Counted from the stretch's first letter, positions 43,622-53,234 are shown. The stretch is DNA of 64,000 nt from Sedimentitalea nanhaiensis DSM 24252 (GCF_000473225.1 NZ_KI421509.1:66362-130361), one strand, 5' to 3'. Notes: generated by a model from the sequence alone, not told the origin. Translations and numbers: made by a program.

Positions 43622-44359
43622 ATGAACATGAGGGGACGCACCGTGCTGGTGACAGGGGCTTCGCGCGGGATCGGTGCCGAACTCGCCCGGTTGCTGATTG
43701 ATCGCGGCGTGGATGTACTGGGGGTTGCGCGGACCGCATTTCAGGTTCCGGGGGTTACGCCGTTGCTGCTGGATTTTGAGCAGACCGGCGCGGCGCGCAG
43801 GCTTGCGGAGCGGATTGCGCGGGATCATCCGGCATGTTGCGGGCTGATCGCGAACGCGGCGATCATGGAGCATGTCGACCTGACGCAGGGCGATCATGAC
43901 ACGCGGATCGCGCGCGAAGTGTCCATCAACCTGACCGCGCCGATGCAATTGGCCGTAGCCATGGTGCCGCAACTGGCTGCGAATGGACCCGGCTTTGTCA
44001 ATGTCGTCACCTCCGGTCTGGCCATCGCGTCCCGCGCCGAGGCGGCGATATATTGCGCGACCAAGGCCGGGTTGCGCAGCTTTGTGCGGACGCTGCGATA
44101 TCAGTGTCAGGATGCCGGTCTGCCGGTGCATGTCAGCGAAACGGTGATGACGCTGGTGGCGACCTCGCTGTCGCGGGATATGCCCGATCGGTATCCGCCC
44201 GAACGGGCGGCTGAGGATCTGTTAAAGGGGATCGAAGCGGGCCGGGACGAGATCTGGATCGAGCGCACCCGCTTGCTGCGTCTGCTCAACCGGCTGTCTC
44301 CGGCGCTGGCCCACCGGTTGCTGCGTGGGCCAAACGTGCGGCAAATCGGCGGTGCCTGA
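43622..44359 (+). CDS. Short-chain dehydrogenase/reductase
   Basis: A 245-residue SDR. The NAD(P)-binding motif is TVLVTGASRGIGAELARLLI (TGxxxGIG, about residues 7-26), then LIANAAI (NAG-like variant), and the catalytic Tyr-Lys are in EAAIYCATKAGLRSFVRTL (about 139-157). The NAAI form of the structural motif points to the classical/DltE-like SDR subgroup. It is divergent from and probably controlled by the TetR gene. Substrate unknown. Confidence 0.87.
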   Translation: MNMRGRTVLVTGASRGIGAELARLLIDRGVDVLGVARTAFQVPGVTPLLLDFEQTGAARRLAERIARDHPACCGLIANAAIMEHVDLTQGDHDTRIAREVSINLTAPMQLAVAMVPQLAANGPGFVNVVTSGLAIASRAEAAIYCATKAGLRSFVRTLRYQCQDAGLPVHVSETVMTLVATSLSRDMPDRYPPERAAEDLLKGIEAGRDEIWIERTRLLRLLNRLSPALAHRLLRGPNVRQIGGA

Positions 44360-44459
44360 GTGGCGGCCATTGCAGGGTTGTCCTCTTTACAGGGATTGAA
44401 CCCGGCCAGCGCTTTCACCTATAGAGCATGAAATCGGGTCTATCTTCAGGAGGCTATTC

Positions 44460-45200
44460 ATGGCCGGCCATTCCAAATGGGCAAATATCCAGCACCGCAA
44501 GGGGCGGCAGGATGCCGCGCGGTCCAAGCTGTTTTCCAAACTCAGCAAGGAAATCACCGTGGCGGCCAAGATGGGCGACCCGGATCCGGACAAGAACCCG
44601 CGCCTGCGCCTGGCGGTAAAAGAGGCCAAATCCAGTTCGGTCCCCAAGGACGTGATCGACCGCGCGATCAAGAAATCCCAGGTCGGAGATGGGGACGAAT
44701 ACGAGGAAATCCGCTATGAGGGCTATGGCCCCAATGGCGTCGCGGTGATCGTCGAGGCGATGACAGACAACCGCAATCGTACCGCGTCCAGCGTGCGTTC
44801 GACGTTTTCCAAGAACGGCGGGAACCTGGGTGAAACCGGCAGTGTCGGGTTCATGTTCGACCGCAAGGGCGAGGTGACCTATCCGGTCAGCGTCGGCGAT
44901 GCGGACACGGTTATGATGGCGGCGATCGAGGCCGGGGCCGAGGATGTGGAAAGCACCGAGGACGGGCATATCATCTGGTGCGCGGACACGGATTTGAACG
45001 ATGTCGCCAGCGCGCTTGAGGCAGAGCTGGGCGACTCGGACTCGACCAAGCTGGTCTGGCGACCGACCACCACCACCGAGATGGATCTGGAGGGGATGGA
45101 AAAGCTGATGAAGCTGATCGATGCCCTGGAAGACGATGACGACGTGCAGCGCGTCACCACCAACTTTGAAGCCTCAGACGAGGTGATGGACCAGCTTTGA
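44460..45200 (+). CDS. YebC/PmpR family transcriptional regulator / translation factor
   Basis: A 246-residue YebC protein: [20 protein letters not shown], then [20 protein letters not shown], and [14 protein letters not shown] are the fixed family blocks. YebC was described as a DNA-binding regulator and more recently as a factor easing ribosome stalling at polyproline-like sites. Length and motifs are normal. AGGAGG precedes the ATG. It is a single-gene unit; the downstream gene is convergent. Confidence 0.93.
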   Translation: MAGHSKWANIQHRKGRQDAARSKLFSKLSKEITVAAKMGDPDPDKNPRLRLAVKEAKSSSVPKDVIDRAIKKSQVGDGDEYEEIRYEGYGPNGVAVIVEAMTDNRNRTASSVRSTFSKNGGNLGETGSVGFMFDRKGEVTYPVSVGDADTVMMAAIEAGAEDVESTEDGHIIWCADTDLNDVASALEAELGDSDSTKLVWRPTTTTEMDLEGMEKLMKLIDALEDDDDVQRVTTNFEASDEVMDQL

Positions 45201-45305
45201 CGCGGGCGTCAATTGTACTGCGGGAAAATTGATCGGATAACTGGAACTGTCCAGGGCACCGAGTGTGCATTGCCGTTAGCCGTCTACAATTGAACGCAAC
45301 ACGCT

Positions 45306-45998
45306 TCAGTCGAACACGCTCAGGATCTCGGCCAGCGGTTTCTTTTGCTTGGCTACCGATGGAATTGTCGCGTCTTTGGCGGGGTGTCCCACGGCGATGA
45401 TCATGGTCGGCTTTTCCGAGGCGGGGCGACCAAGCGCCTCGTTCAGAAATTTCATCGGGTTGGGTGTGTGGGTCAACGTGCACAGGCCCGCGTGATGCAG
45501 CGCCGCCAGCAGGAAACCGGTGGCGATATTGACGCTTTCGGGCACATAGTAGTTCTTGAACCGGGTGCCGTCCTGAAACGTGCCCCAGCGTTGGGCGAAG
45601 ACCACGATCAGCCAGGGGGCCACGGTCAGGTGGGGTTTGTCGGCGTTGGTCCCGATCGGTTCCAGCGCCTTGATCCACTCATCGCCCGCACCACCGTCAT
45701 AGAACCGGCGTTCTTCTTCTTCGGCAGCGGCGCGCACCCGTTGTTTGAGCGCCGGATCGGCGATGGCGACAAAATGCCAGGGTTGATGATTGGCGCCCGA
45801 TGGGGCCGTGCCAGCGGTGCGGATGCAGCTTTCGATCACGTCGCGTGGCACCGGGCGGTCGGAATAGTCCCGCACGGTGTGCCGACGGCGCATCCTGTCG
45901 TAGAATTCCCGAGCCTGCGCGCGCATTTGCGTATCGTCCATTTCGGTCCGGTCGGGCAGGGGGATGGCAAAGTAACTCAGGGCTTCCTTGGCGAACAT
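45306..45998 (-). CDS. Nitroreductase family protein
   Basis: A 230-residue nitroreductase-fold protein. FMN and active-site motifs are RRRHTVRDYSDRPVPRDVIE, AGTAPSGANHQPWHFVAIAD and the C-terminal NPMKFLNEALGRPASEKPTM followed by IIAVGHPA. The GANHQPWHF form is that of the NfnB/iodotyrosine deiodinase-like branch. It uses NAD(P)H to reduce nitro or halogenated aromatics or quinones. GGAGA is well placed before the ATG at 45998; the longer frame to 46337 is not used. It follows the argP gene on the same strand at about 40 bases. Confidence 0.86.
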   Translation of the reverse strand: MFAKEALSYFAIPLPDRTEMDDTQMRAQAREFYDRMRRRHTVRDYSDRPVPRDVIESCIRTAGTAPSGANHQPWHFVAIADPALKQRVRAAAEEEERRFYDGGAGDEWIKALEPIGTNADKPHLTVAPWLIVVFAQRWGTFQDGTRFKNYYVPESVNIATGFLLAALHHAGLCTLTHTPNPMKFLNEALGRPASEKPTMIIAVGHPAKDATIPSVAKQKKPLAEILSVFD

Positions 45999-46039
45999 CT
46001 TGGTCTCCGGTTGAGTGCACGTCAGTATTGCCGCGCAGG

Positions 46040-46939
46040 TCAGACGCGGCAAGGTCCGTTTGCGATCAACCCCGCTTGTGCGGCGTCGCGGATCGCGCGG
46101 GTGACCGGAGCAAGGGCCGTTCCCATGATGCGGTTGACCTGCCAGGTCAGACGTATGTCCAACGGCGCGTCGGCGCATAATGGTATCAGCAGGGTGTCCC
46201 GGATCAGGGTGTCGACCAGAACCTGCGGGTTCATGCCCCATCCCAGACCGGCGCGCGCGGCATCGACAAAGGCCTGGGTCGACGGCAGGTAATGCGCCGG
46301 GGGCGACAGGCGCGCCCCCACCGTTTGCGTGATCCAACGCCGTTGCAACATGTCCTTTGGGTTGAAGGTCAGGCAGGGGGCCCGAGCCAGCGTTTCGGCA
46401 GTGACCCCGTGCCGAAACCAGCGCGTCATAAAGGCCGGGCTAGCGGTGGCGACATAGCGCAGAGCGCCCAGTGGCAGGGCGTCGCAACCGGTGACCGGCT
46501 TGTCCTGTGCGGTCACGGCGGCGCTGACCTCGCCGCGCCTGAGCCAGTCGGCACTGTGATCCTGATCGTCAATCACCAGGTCGAACAGAATATCGGGCAC
46601 CGCAGCCATCGCGGCCACGAACCAGGTCGCCAGGCTGTCGGCATTGACAGCGATGCGCAGATGAACCTTTCCGGGTTGGCGCTGCAAAGACAATTCGCGG
46701 CTGACTTGGGATTCCAGCAGGGCCACATCCTCGGCATGTTTGGACAGGCGCAGACCTGCGGATGTTCCGGTGCAGGGCGGGCCGCGCCGGATCAGAACCG
46801 TGCCAACACGATCCTCCAATGCCTTGATGCGCTGCGAGATCGCCGAAGGGGTCACGGCCAACGCGCCCGCCGCCGCCTCAAAACTGCCACAGCGCAACAC
46901 TGCCGCCAGCGCCGCCAGGTGATGAGGATCGAACTGCAT
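46040..46939 (-). CDS. LysR regulator ArgP/LysG, controls the lysine/arginine exporter
   Basis: A 299-residue ArgP/LysG (IciA) type regulator. HTH is residues about 1-60: LAALAAVLRCGSFEAAAGAL, then VTPSAISQRIKALEDRVGTV. The effector domain follows with ADSLATWFVAAMAAVPDILF. It is divergent from lysE across 89 bases, the classical lysG-lysE arrangement in which intracellular lysine or arginine bound to the regulator turns on the exporter. I place the start at 46939, where AAGAG lies 6 bases upstream; the ATG at 46945 would have no room for it. Confidence 0.9.
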   Translation of the reverse strand: MQFDPHHLAALAAVLRCGSFEAAAGALAVTPSAISQRIKALEDRVGTVLIRRGPPCTGTSAGLRLSKHAEDVALLESQVSRELSLQRQPGKVHLRIAVNADSLATWFVAAMAAVPDILFDLVIDDQDHSADWLRRGEVSAAVTAQDKPVTGCDALPLGALRYVATASPAFMTRWFRHGVTAETLARAPCLTFNPKDMLQRRWITQTVGARLSPPAHYLPSTQAFVDAARAGLGWGMNPQVLVDTLIRDTLLIPLCADAPLDIRLTWQVNRIMGTALAPVTRAIRDAAQAGLIANGPCRV

Positions 46940-47028
46940 TAGCATCTCTTATCTGCGATGATGATGATTAACTGGATTACGCCGTCTCATGGCCTTAGTC
47001 AAACGAGGGTCATACAGGGGTTGCCGCA

Positions 47029-47628
47029 ATGTCATCCGCTTTTCTTCCCGGCTTTTTCCTCGGTTTCAGCCTTATCCTGGCCATCGGGGCGCAAAATGCA
47101 TTTGTTCTGCGCCAGGGATTGCGCAGGCAACACGTGTTCTGGACCTGTCTGACCTGTGCCCTGTCAGATGCGGTGCTGATTGCCGTCGGGGTGGCCGGGT
47201 TTGGTCATCTGGCAATGCTTGCGCCCTGGTTAGATCTGGCGATGCGCCTTGGCGGGGCTGCGTTCTTGATCTGCTATGGCGGGCTTGCCCTGCGCAACGC
47301 CTGGCGCGGTGGCGCGGCGCTGCATGCCGGGGGCGGCGATGGCAGCACATTGCTGGCGACACTGTTGTCGGTACTGACTTTTACCTGGCTCAACCCGCAT
47401 GTCTATCTGGACACGGTGGTTCTGATCGGGTCGATTTCGGCGCAATATTCGGATCGGCTGGCATTTGGCCTTGGGGCGGTATGTGCCAGTTTCACATTTT
47501 TCTTTGGCTTGGGGTATGGCGCGCGCCTGCTGGCACCGTTTTTCGGTCGTCCGCGGGCGTGGCAGGTGCTGGATGGGCTGATCGGACTGACCATGTGGGC
47601 AATTGCCGCGAAACTGCTTGTTATGTGA
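47029..47628 (+). CDS. LysE/ArgO family amino acid exporter
   Basis: A 199-residue exporter with five to six membrane helices. The LysE fingerprint is plain: FFLGFSLILAIGAQNAFVLR in the first helix and LTFTWLNPHVYLDTVVLIGS near the middle (NPHVYLDT is the family motif). It exports lysine or arginine when they are in excess. It is divergent from its likely regulator at 46040-46939. Lysine versus arginine preference cannot be read from the sequence. Confidence 0.92.
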   Translation: MSSAFLPGFFLGFSLILAIGAQNAFVLRQGLRRQHVFWTCLTCALSDAVLIAVGVAGFGHLAMLAPWLDLAMRLGGAAFLICYGGLALRNAWRGGAALHAGGGDGSTLLATLLSVLTFTWLNPHVYLDTVVLIGSISAQYSDRLAFGLGAVCASFTFFFGLGYGARLLAPFFGRPRAWQVLDGLIGLTMWAIAAKLLVM

Positions 47629-47667
47629 AGGGTTGAATCCGCATCGGATTGGGTGTTGAACCCCTGT

Positions 47668-48573
47668 ATGAGTATCGCCCCGACATCCCGGCCTCTGGTG
47701 GGAATCATGTGGATGCTGGTGACTGGCCTGTGCTTTGTTGCCGTTACCGCGATCGTCAAGTTCCTGGGGCCGCGCATACCGCCCGCGGAACAGGCTTTTC
47801 TGCGCTATTTGCTGGGGCTGGTGTTCCTGTTGCCGATGCTGCCGTCGATGTTGAATACCCGGCTGAATGGCCGTCTGATGGCGTTGTTTGCGATACGTGG
47901 CATTTTTCATGCAATGGGCGTGATGATGTGGTTCTACGCGATGACCCGAATTCCCCTGGCCGAGGTAACGGCGATCAACTATCTGGCCCCGGTTTATGTC
48001 ACTCTGGGAGCGGCCATGTTTCTGGGTGAGAGACTGGCCATGCGGCGCATAGCGGCCGTGGTCGCGGCGCTGATCGGGGCTGCGGTCATTCTGCGACCCG
48101 GGTTTCGCGAGGTACAGCCTGGCCATCTGGCAATGCTGCTGGCGGCGGTGGTGTTTGGCGGAAGCTACCTTTTGGCCAAGTTTACAGTTGACCGGGTCAA
48201 TGCGGCAGTTGTTGTGGGGATGCTGTCGATCTGGGTCACCATCGCGCTGGCCCCCTTTGCCTATGCGGTGTGGGTCACGCCGACCCTGACCGAGTTGGGA
48301 ATCCTGTTCGGCGTGGCCTGTTTTGCCACAGCGGGCCATTATACGATGACGCTGGCCTTTGCCGCCGCGCCGGTGGCTGTGACGCAGCCGGTGACCTTCC
48401 TGCAACTGGTCTGGGCGACTGCGCTGGGCGCGTTGGTGTTCAGCGAACCGGTGGACATCTGGGTTGTGCTGGGGGGCGGGCTGATCCTGGGTGCGGTCAG
48501 TTTCATCACCTGGCGTGAATATATGCTCAAACACCAGCCGATCACGCCGCCAACTCCCGCAACCAAGGTCTGA
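47668..48573 (+). CDS. DMT superfamily transporter (EamA family)
   Basis: A 301-residue permease with ten predicted membrane helices in two EamA repeats: VGIMWMLVTGLCFVAVTAIV opens the first (about residues 14-140) and GHLAMLLAAVVFGGSYLLAK the second (about 155-280). Small polar C terminus. It follows lysE at 40 bases on the same strand and precedes the bet operon. It is a metabolite exporter or importer of unknown substrate. The ATG at 47668 is preferred to an in-frame TTG at 47653. Confidence 0.85.
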   Translation: MSIAPTSRPLVGIMWMLVTGLCFVAVTAIVKFLGPRIPPAEQAFLRYLLGLVFLLPMLPSMLNTRLNGRLMALFAIRGIFHAMGVMMWFYAMTRIPLAEVTAINYLAPVYVTLGAAMFLGERLAMRRIAAVVAALIGAAVILRPGFREVQPGHLAMLLAAVVFGGSYLLAKFTVDRVNAAVVVGMLSIWVTIALAPFAYAVWVTPTLTELGILFGVACFATAGHYTMTLAFAAAPVAVTQPVTFLQLVWATALGALVFSEPVDIWVVLGGGLILGAVSFITWREYMLKHQPITPPTPATKV

Positions 48574-48622
48574 ACCCGCCGATTTTACGGGCGGGTTCAC
48601 GGACGGGAGTGGATCGTTTTTG

Positions 48623-48642
48623 TTGATTGACGAGTCAATAAA
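48623..48642. promoter_or_regulatory. Probable BetI operator
   Basis: TTGATTGACGAGTCAATAAA contains the perfect palindrome ATTGAC-GA-GTCAAT. It resembles the E. coli BetI site (core TTGATTGGACGTTCAAT, from memory) and lies 43 bases upstream of betI. BetI would repress the operon until choline is present. Confidence 0.6.
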
Positions 48643-48684
48643 CAGATTCTAACCTCGCTCCGAACCCACGGCGGAGTACGGCGC

Positions 48685-49257
48685 ATGCCCAAGATCGGAA
48701 TGGAACCCTTACGGCGCGATGCGTTGGTCAAGGCCACAATCGCGGAAATAGGCGCGGCCGGATCACTGGATGTGACCGTAAGCCAGATCGCACGGCGGGC
48801 AGGTATGTCCAGCGCTCTGGCGCATCACTACTTTGGTGGAAAAGAGGATATCTTTGTCGCCGCCATGCGCCGCATTCTGACGGATTTCGGAGCCGAAGTG
48901 CGCAGCGAACTGGCCCGCGCGCCTGCAAGTGAGCGCGCGGCGGCGATCATTCGCACCTGTTTCGCGCGGTCCTGTTTCACGCCACAGACGATCAGCGCCT
49001 GGATGACGTTTTATGTCATGGCCCAGACCAACGATCAGGCGCTGCGGCTGTGGCACATCTATCAGAACCGGATCAGGTCCAACCTGTGCCACGCTTTGCG
49101 GCCTTATTCGGCGGATCCGGTGGCAGCGGCCAACACGTTGGCGGCTCTTATCGACGGCTTGTACATCCGCTCGGCGCTGAATGATCCCGACGCGCCGCAG
49201 ATTGCCACGGCACATGCCCTTTCTGTGTTGGATATGTTGAAAGCCCCTCGCCAATGA
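48685..49257 (+). CDS. betI: Transcriptional repressor BetI
   Basis: A 190-residue TetR-family repressor. MEPLRRDALVKATIAEIGAA and the HTH VSQIARRAGMSSALAHHYFG match BetI very closely (the SALAHHYFG-K turn is diagnostic). C-terminal markers are RTCFARSCFTPQTISAWMTF and AALIDGLYIRSALNDPD. It represses choline-to-betaine genes, relieved by choline. It heads the operon betI-betC-betA and its stop overlaps the betC start by 4 bases (ATGA). Confidence 0.94.
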   Translation: MPKIGMEPLRRDALVKATIAEIGAAGSLDVTVSQIARRAGMSSALAHHYFGGKEDIFVAAMRRILTDFGAEVRSELARAPASERAAAIIRTCFARSCFTPQTISAWMTFYVMAQTNDQALRLWHIYQNRIRSNLCHALRPYSADPVAAANTLAALIDGLYIRSALNDPDAPQIATAHALSVLDMLKAPRQ

Positions 49258-50762
49258 CCCAACCCAATATCCTGATCCTGATGGTCGACCAGCTGAACGG
49301 AACCCTGTTTCCCGATGGCCCCGCCGACTGGCTGCATGCGCCGAACCTGAAACGTCTGGCGGCCCGTTCGACCCGGTTTGCCAATGCCTATACTGCCAGC
49401 CCGCTTTGTGCGCCGGGGCGCGCCAGCTTCATGTCGGGGCAACTGCCCGGCCGCACCGGCGTTTACGACAACGCCGCCGAATTCCGCAGCGATATTCCAA
49501 CCTATGCCCATCATCTGCGCCGCGCCGGGTATCATACCTGTCTGTCGGGTAAGATGCATTTTGTCGGCCCGGACCAGCTGCACGGGTTTGAGACCCGCCT
49601 GACCACGGACATCTATCCCGCCGATTTCGGGTGGACGCCGGATTATCGCAAGCCCGGAGAGCGCATCGACTGGTGGTATCACAACCTGGGCAGCGTCACC
49701 GGGGCGGGGGTGGCCGAGATTTCCAACCAGATGGAATACGACGACGAGGTTGCCTTTCACGCCACCGCCAAGCTGTACGATCTGGCGCGGGGCCACGACG
49801 ATCGTCCCTGGTGCATGACGGTGAGTTTCACCCATCCCCACGACCCATATGTCGCGCGGCGCAAATACTGGGATCTCTACGAGGATTGCGATCACTTGGC
49901 ACCGACGGTCCCGGCGATAGATTACAACGATCAGGACAAGCATTCAAAGCGCCTGTTTGACGCCAATGACTGGCGCAGCTTTGACATCGCCGCCGAGGAT
50001 ATTGCCCGCTCGCGCCGGGCCTATTTCGCCAATATCTCATATCTGGACGACAAGATCGGTGAAATCTTGCAGGTGGTCGAGGACACCGGGCAAGAGGCGA
50101 TCGTGGTCTTTGTCTCGGATCACGGCGACATGCTGGGCGAACGCGGCCTGTGGTTCAAGATGTCCTTTTTTGACGGATCGTCTCGTGTGCCGCTGATGAT
50201 ATCCGCCCCCGATCTGCCCGTCGGACGCATCGAAACGGCGGTCTCGACGCTGGATGTGACCCCGACGCTGGCGGCGCTGGCCGGTGTCGATATGGCCGAA
50301 ATTGCGCCGTGGACCGACGGACAGGACCTGACCCCTTTGGCCAATGGCACCGAGCGCACCGAACCGGTGGCCATGGAATATGCCGCCGAGGGTTCGGATG
50401 CGCCGCTGGTCTCGCTGCGGTACGGGAAATGGAAATACAACCGCTGTGCGCTGGACCCTGATCAACTGTTCGACCTCGAGGCGGATCCGCACGAGTTGAC
50501 CAACCTGGCCATGGACCCGGTGCATCAGGACACCCTGCACACTCTGCGTGCCCAATCCGAAGCCCGCTGGGATCTGGAGCGTTTTGATGCCGACGTCCGC
50601 GCCAGTCAGGCTCGGCGCTGGGTGGTCTACGAAGCGTTGCGTCAGGGTGGGTATTACCCCTGGGATTATCAGCCGCTGCAGAAAGCATCGGAACGCTATA
50701 TGCGCAACCACATGGACCTGAATGTTCTGGAGGAAAACCAGAGATTCCCGAGGGGCGGATGA
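49254..50762 (+). CDS. betC: Choline-sulfatase
   Basis: A 502-residue type I sulfatase. The sulfatase signature TASPLCAPGRASFMSGQLPG (about residues 47-66) has the Cys (about 52) that is turned into formylglycine in the C-x-P-x-R context. Metal ligands include the N-terminal MVDQLNG Asp and the VFVSDHGDMLGERGLW block. The C-terminal WVVYEALRQGGYYPWDYQPL and ERYMRNHMDLN tail is typical of choline sulfatase. It frees choline and sulfate from choline-O-sulfate, an osmolyte and sulfur store in marine settings. It is coupled to betI upstream and to a 28-codon frame downstream. Confidence 0.95.
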   Translation: MTQPNILILMVDQLNGTLFPDGPADWLHAPNLKRLAARSTRFANAYTASPLCAPGRASFMSGQLPGRTGVYDNAAEFRSDIPTYAHHLRRAGYHTCLSGKMHFVGPDQLHGFETRLTTDIYPADFGWTPDYRKPGERIDWWYHNLGSVTGAGVAEISNQMEYDDEVAFHATAKLYDLARGHDDRPWCMTVSFTHPHDPYVARRKYWDLYEDCDHLAPTVPAIDYNDQDKHSKRLFDANDWRSFDIAAEDIARSRRAYFANISYLDDKIGEILQVVEDTGQEAIVVFVSDHGDMLGERGLWFKMSFFDGSSRVPLMISAPDLPVGRIETAVSTLDVTPTLAALAGVDMAEIAPWTDGQDLTPLANGTERTEPVAMEYAAEGSDAPLVSLRYGKWKYNRCALDPDQLFDLEADPHELTNLAMDPVHQDTLHTLRAQSEARWDLERFDADVRASQARRWVVYEALRQGGYYPWDYQPLQKASERYMRNHMDLNVLEENQRFPRGG

Positions 50763-50845
50763 TGAATCTTCCCATTTCCAGAATTAGCGCAACCGAAGAC
50801 ATGAAAGCGGCTTGCAACGGCGTCTTTGGTAAGGAGTTCCCATAA
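50759..50845 (+). CDS. Candidate 28-residue peptide bridging betC and betA
   Basis: The frame [20 protein letters not shown] then GVFGKEFP, stop. Its ATG overlaps the betC stop as ATGA, and its TAA overlaps the betA ATG as TAATG, so it fills the 82-base gap exactly with both joints in coupling form. The betA ribosome site AAGGAG is inside it. It has no signal or helix pattern I recognise. It may be a coupling or leader frame, a remnant, or a real small protein. An exact fit on both ends is hard to get by chance, but it is unproven. Confidence 0.4.
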   Translation: MMNLPISRISATEDMKAACNGVFGKEFP

Positions 50846-52500
50846 TGGAGGCCGATTTTGTCATCGTTGGCGCAGGCAGCGCCGGTTGCGCGATGGCGTA
50901 CCGCCTGTCGCAGGCCGGCGCTTCGGTCATCGTGATCGAGCACGGCGGCACCGATGCGGGGCCGTTCATCCAGATGCCCGCCGCGCTGAGCTATCCGATG
51001 AACATGGCGCGTTATGACTGGGGCTATCGATCCGAACCCGAACCGCATCTGAACAATCGCCAGCTGGCCTGCCCGCGCGGCAAGGTGATTGGCGGCTCGT
51101 CCAGCATCAACGGTATGGTCTATGTGCGCGGTCATGCGATGGATTTCGACCATTGGGCCGAACAAGGCGCGAATGGCTGGGGCTATGCCGACGTGCTGCC
51201 CTATTTCAAACGGATGGAAAGCTGGCATGACAGCGGTCATGGCGGTGATCCGGATTGGCGTGGCCGCGACGGGCCGCTGCATGTCACGCGGGGACCACGC
51301 CACAACCCGTTGTTCGATGCGTTTGTGCAGGCCGGGAACCAAGCCGGGTACGAGACCACAGACGATTACAACGGGCAAAAGCAGGAAGGCTTTGGCCCGA
51401 TGGACCAGACAGTTTGGCGCGGACGGCGCTGGTCGGCGGCCAATGCCTATCTGCGACCGGCGTTGAAGCGTGACACCTGCACCCTGATCCGCGGTCTGGC
51501 CTGCCGGGTGGTGATCAAAGAGGGGCGGGCCATCGGGGTCGAAGTTCAGCGCAAGGGCAGCTGCGAGGTCATCCGCGCCCGCCGCGAGGTGGTGCTGGCG
51601 GCGTCGTCGATCAACTCGCCCAAGCTGCTGATGCTGTCGGGCATCGGCCCGGCGCGGCATCTGGCCGAACATCGCATCGACGTTGTGGCCGACCGGCCCG
51701 GTGTCGGGGGCAACCTTCAGGATCATCTGGAACTTTACATCCAGATGGCAGCCAGCCAGCCGGTCACCCTGTACAAACACTGGAACCTGGTCAGCAAGGC
51801 GATGATCGGGGCGCAGTGGTTGCTTGCAAAATCTGGACTGGGCGCGTCCAACCAGTTCGAAAGCGCCGCGTTTATTCGCAGCCGCCCCGGAGTGCCCTAT
51901 CCGGACATCCAGTATCACTTTCTGCCCATCGCCGTGCGTTATGATGGCAAGGTCGCTGCCGAGGGGCACGGGTTTCAGGCGCACGTCGGGCCGATGCGCG
52001 CCAAAAGCCGGGGCAGAGTTTCCCTGCGGGACGCCGATCCAGCCGCTTCACCGGTGATCCGCTTCAACTATATGTCCGAAGCGTCGGACTGGGCGGATTT
52101 TCGCACCTGCATCCGTCTGACCCGCGAGATCTTTGATCAACCCGCCTTTGCACCCTATGTGAACCACGAGATCCAGCCGGGTACGGATGTGCAAACCGAT
52201 GACGAACTGGACGCGTTCATCGCTGAACATGCCGAAAGTGCCTATCATCCTTGTGGCACCTGCCGGATGGGCCGGGTCGATGATCCGGATGCGGTCGTCG
52301 ACCCGGAAGGCCGGGTGATCGGGGTGGATGGGCTGCGCGTGGCCGACAGCAGCATCTTTCCGCGTATCACCAATGGAAACCTGAATGCACCGTCGATCAT
52401 GGTCGGGGAAAAGGTCGCGGATCATCTGTTGGGACGCAGCCTGCCTGCTGCCAATGACGAACCGTGGATCCACCCGAACTGGCAGATCGCGCAGCGTTAA
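50845..52500 (+). CDS. betA: Choline dehydrogenase
   Basis: A 551-residue GMC oxidoreductase. The FAD motif is [20 protein letters not shown] (about residues 3-22), the GMC signatures are [20 protein letters not shown] (about 76-95) and [20 protein letters not shown] (about 250-270), and the catalytic His are in [20 protein letters not shown] and [20 protein letters not shown]. It oxidises choline to betaine aldehyde at the membrane, feeding electrons to the respiratory chain. It follows BetC, so choline-O-sulfate can be used as a source of betaine. No betB (betaine aldehyde dehydrogenase) follows. Confidence 0.94.
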   Translation: MEADFVIVGAGSAGCAMAYRLSQAGASVIVIEHGGTDAGPFIQMPAALSYPMNMARYDWGYRSEPEPHLNNRQLACPRGKVIGGSSSINGMVYVRGHAMDFDHWAEQGANGWGYADVLPYFKRMESWHDSGHGGDPDWRGRDGPLHVTRGPRHNPLFDAFVQAGNQAGYETTDDYNGQKQEGFGPMDQTVWRGRRWSAANAYLRPALKRDTCTLIRGLACRVVIKEGRAIGVEVQRKGSCEVIRARREVVLAASSINSPKLLMLSGIGPARHLAEHRIDVVADRPGVGGNLQDHLELYIQMAASQPVTLYKHWNLVSKAMIGAQWLLAKSGLGASNQFESAAFIRSRPGVPYPDIQYHFLPIAVRYDGKVAAEGHGFQAHVGPMRAKSRGRVSLRDADPAASPVIRFNYMSEASDWADFRTCIRLTREIFDQPAFAPYVNHEIQPGTDVQTDDELDAFIAEHAESAYHPCGTCRMGRVDDPDAVVDPEGRVIGVDGLRVADSSIFPRITNGNLNAPSIMVGEKVADHLLGRSLPAANDEPWIHPNWQIAQR

Positions 52501-52553
52501 GCATTTTTAACGGGAGCTATTGATGGCCGTGCCAGCGCGGGCCATACAGGCAC

Positions 52554-53210
52554 ATGTTAAGACTTTGTGCTGCCTTCGTTCTCATGCTTCTGCCATCCGT
52601 CCTGTTTGCCGATCCCGCGGGAGCGGTGCGGATCATCGATGCGGATACATGGGATGTCGGGGGCGAGCGGGTGCGCCTGTTCGGGATCGACGCGCCCGAG
52701 GCGGCACAGACCTGCCAGCGTAATGACGGCACCGCATGGGCCTGCGGGCGTTGGGCTACCGCCGAGGTGGATCGGCGCTATGGAGGCCGTCAGGCGCTTT
52801 GCGAGAGGCTCGATCGGGACCGGTACGGCCGGAGTGTTACGCGCTGCCATATCGACGGGGTGGATGTTGCGCGTCAGTTGGTTCGGGACGGTCTGTCATT
52901 TGCCTATCGCAAATATTCGATGGACTACGATCTGGACGAAAAGGGGGCCGCACAGAGCGGGCGCGGTCTGCATGGGACGGTGGTTCAGGCACCCGCGGCC
53001 TATCGTGCGGCACAACGTTCGCGCACGGCGGCCACATCGGTTTCAGGCTGTACGATCAAGGGCAACATCTCGTCCAGGGGGGTGCGGATCTATCATGTTT
53101 CGGGTCAGCACCACTATCGGCGTACCAAAATCGACACAACCAAGGGCGAGCGTTGGTTTTGCAGTGCGGCCGAGGCCCGCGCAGCTGGATGGCGCGCCGC
53201 CCGGCGGTGA
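52554..53210 (+). CDS. Secreted thermonuclease-family protein
   Basis: A 218-residue exported SNase-like (TNase, PF00565) protein. A signal peptide (MLRLCAAFVLMLLPSVLFAD) leads to the nuclease core: IIDADTWDVGGERVRLFGID (about residues 27-46), APEAAQTC, and the active-site region RLDRDRYGRSVTRCHIDGVD with its Arg and Asp. The C-terminal 50 residues (GNISSRGVRIYHVSGQHHYR, then GERWFCSAAEARAAGWRAAR) form the extra domain seen in ExoI-like members. It should cut DNA or RNA outside the cytoplasm. The start is chosen by the signal peptide. Confidence 0.88.
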   Translation: MLRLCAAFVLMLLPSVLFADPAGAVRIIDADTWDVGGERVRLFGIDAPEAAQTCQRNDGTAWACGRWATAEVDRRYGGRQALCERLDRDRYGRSVTRCHIDGVDVARQLVRDGLSFAYRKYSMDYDLDEKGAAQSGRGLHGTVVQAPAAYRAAQRSRTAATSVSGCTIKGNISSRGVRIYHVSGQHHYRRTKIDTTKGERWFCSAAEARAAGWRAARR

Positions 53211-53234
53211 AAATTTGCAAGTTGTGCCGGTGGT

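Noticed and set aside
45196-45214. TTGACGC-GG-GCGTCAA hairpin after the YebC gene read as an FNR box or terminator
   Set aside because: The spacer is too long for an FNR box (six bases) and no T run follows; the stem is short.
50155-51984. Minus-strand open frame of 609 codons over betC and betA
   Set aside because: Antisense to BetC and BetA, both unmistakable.
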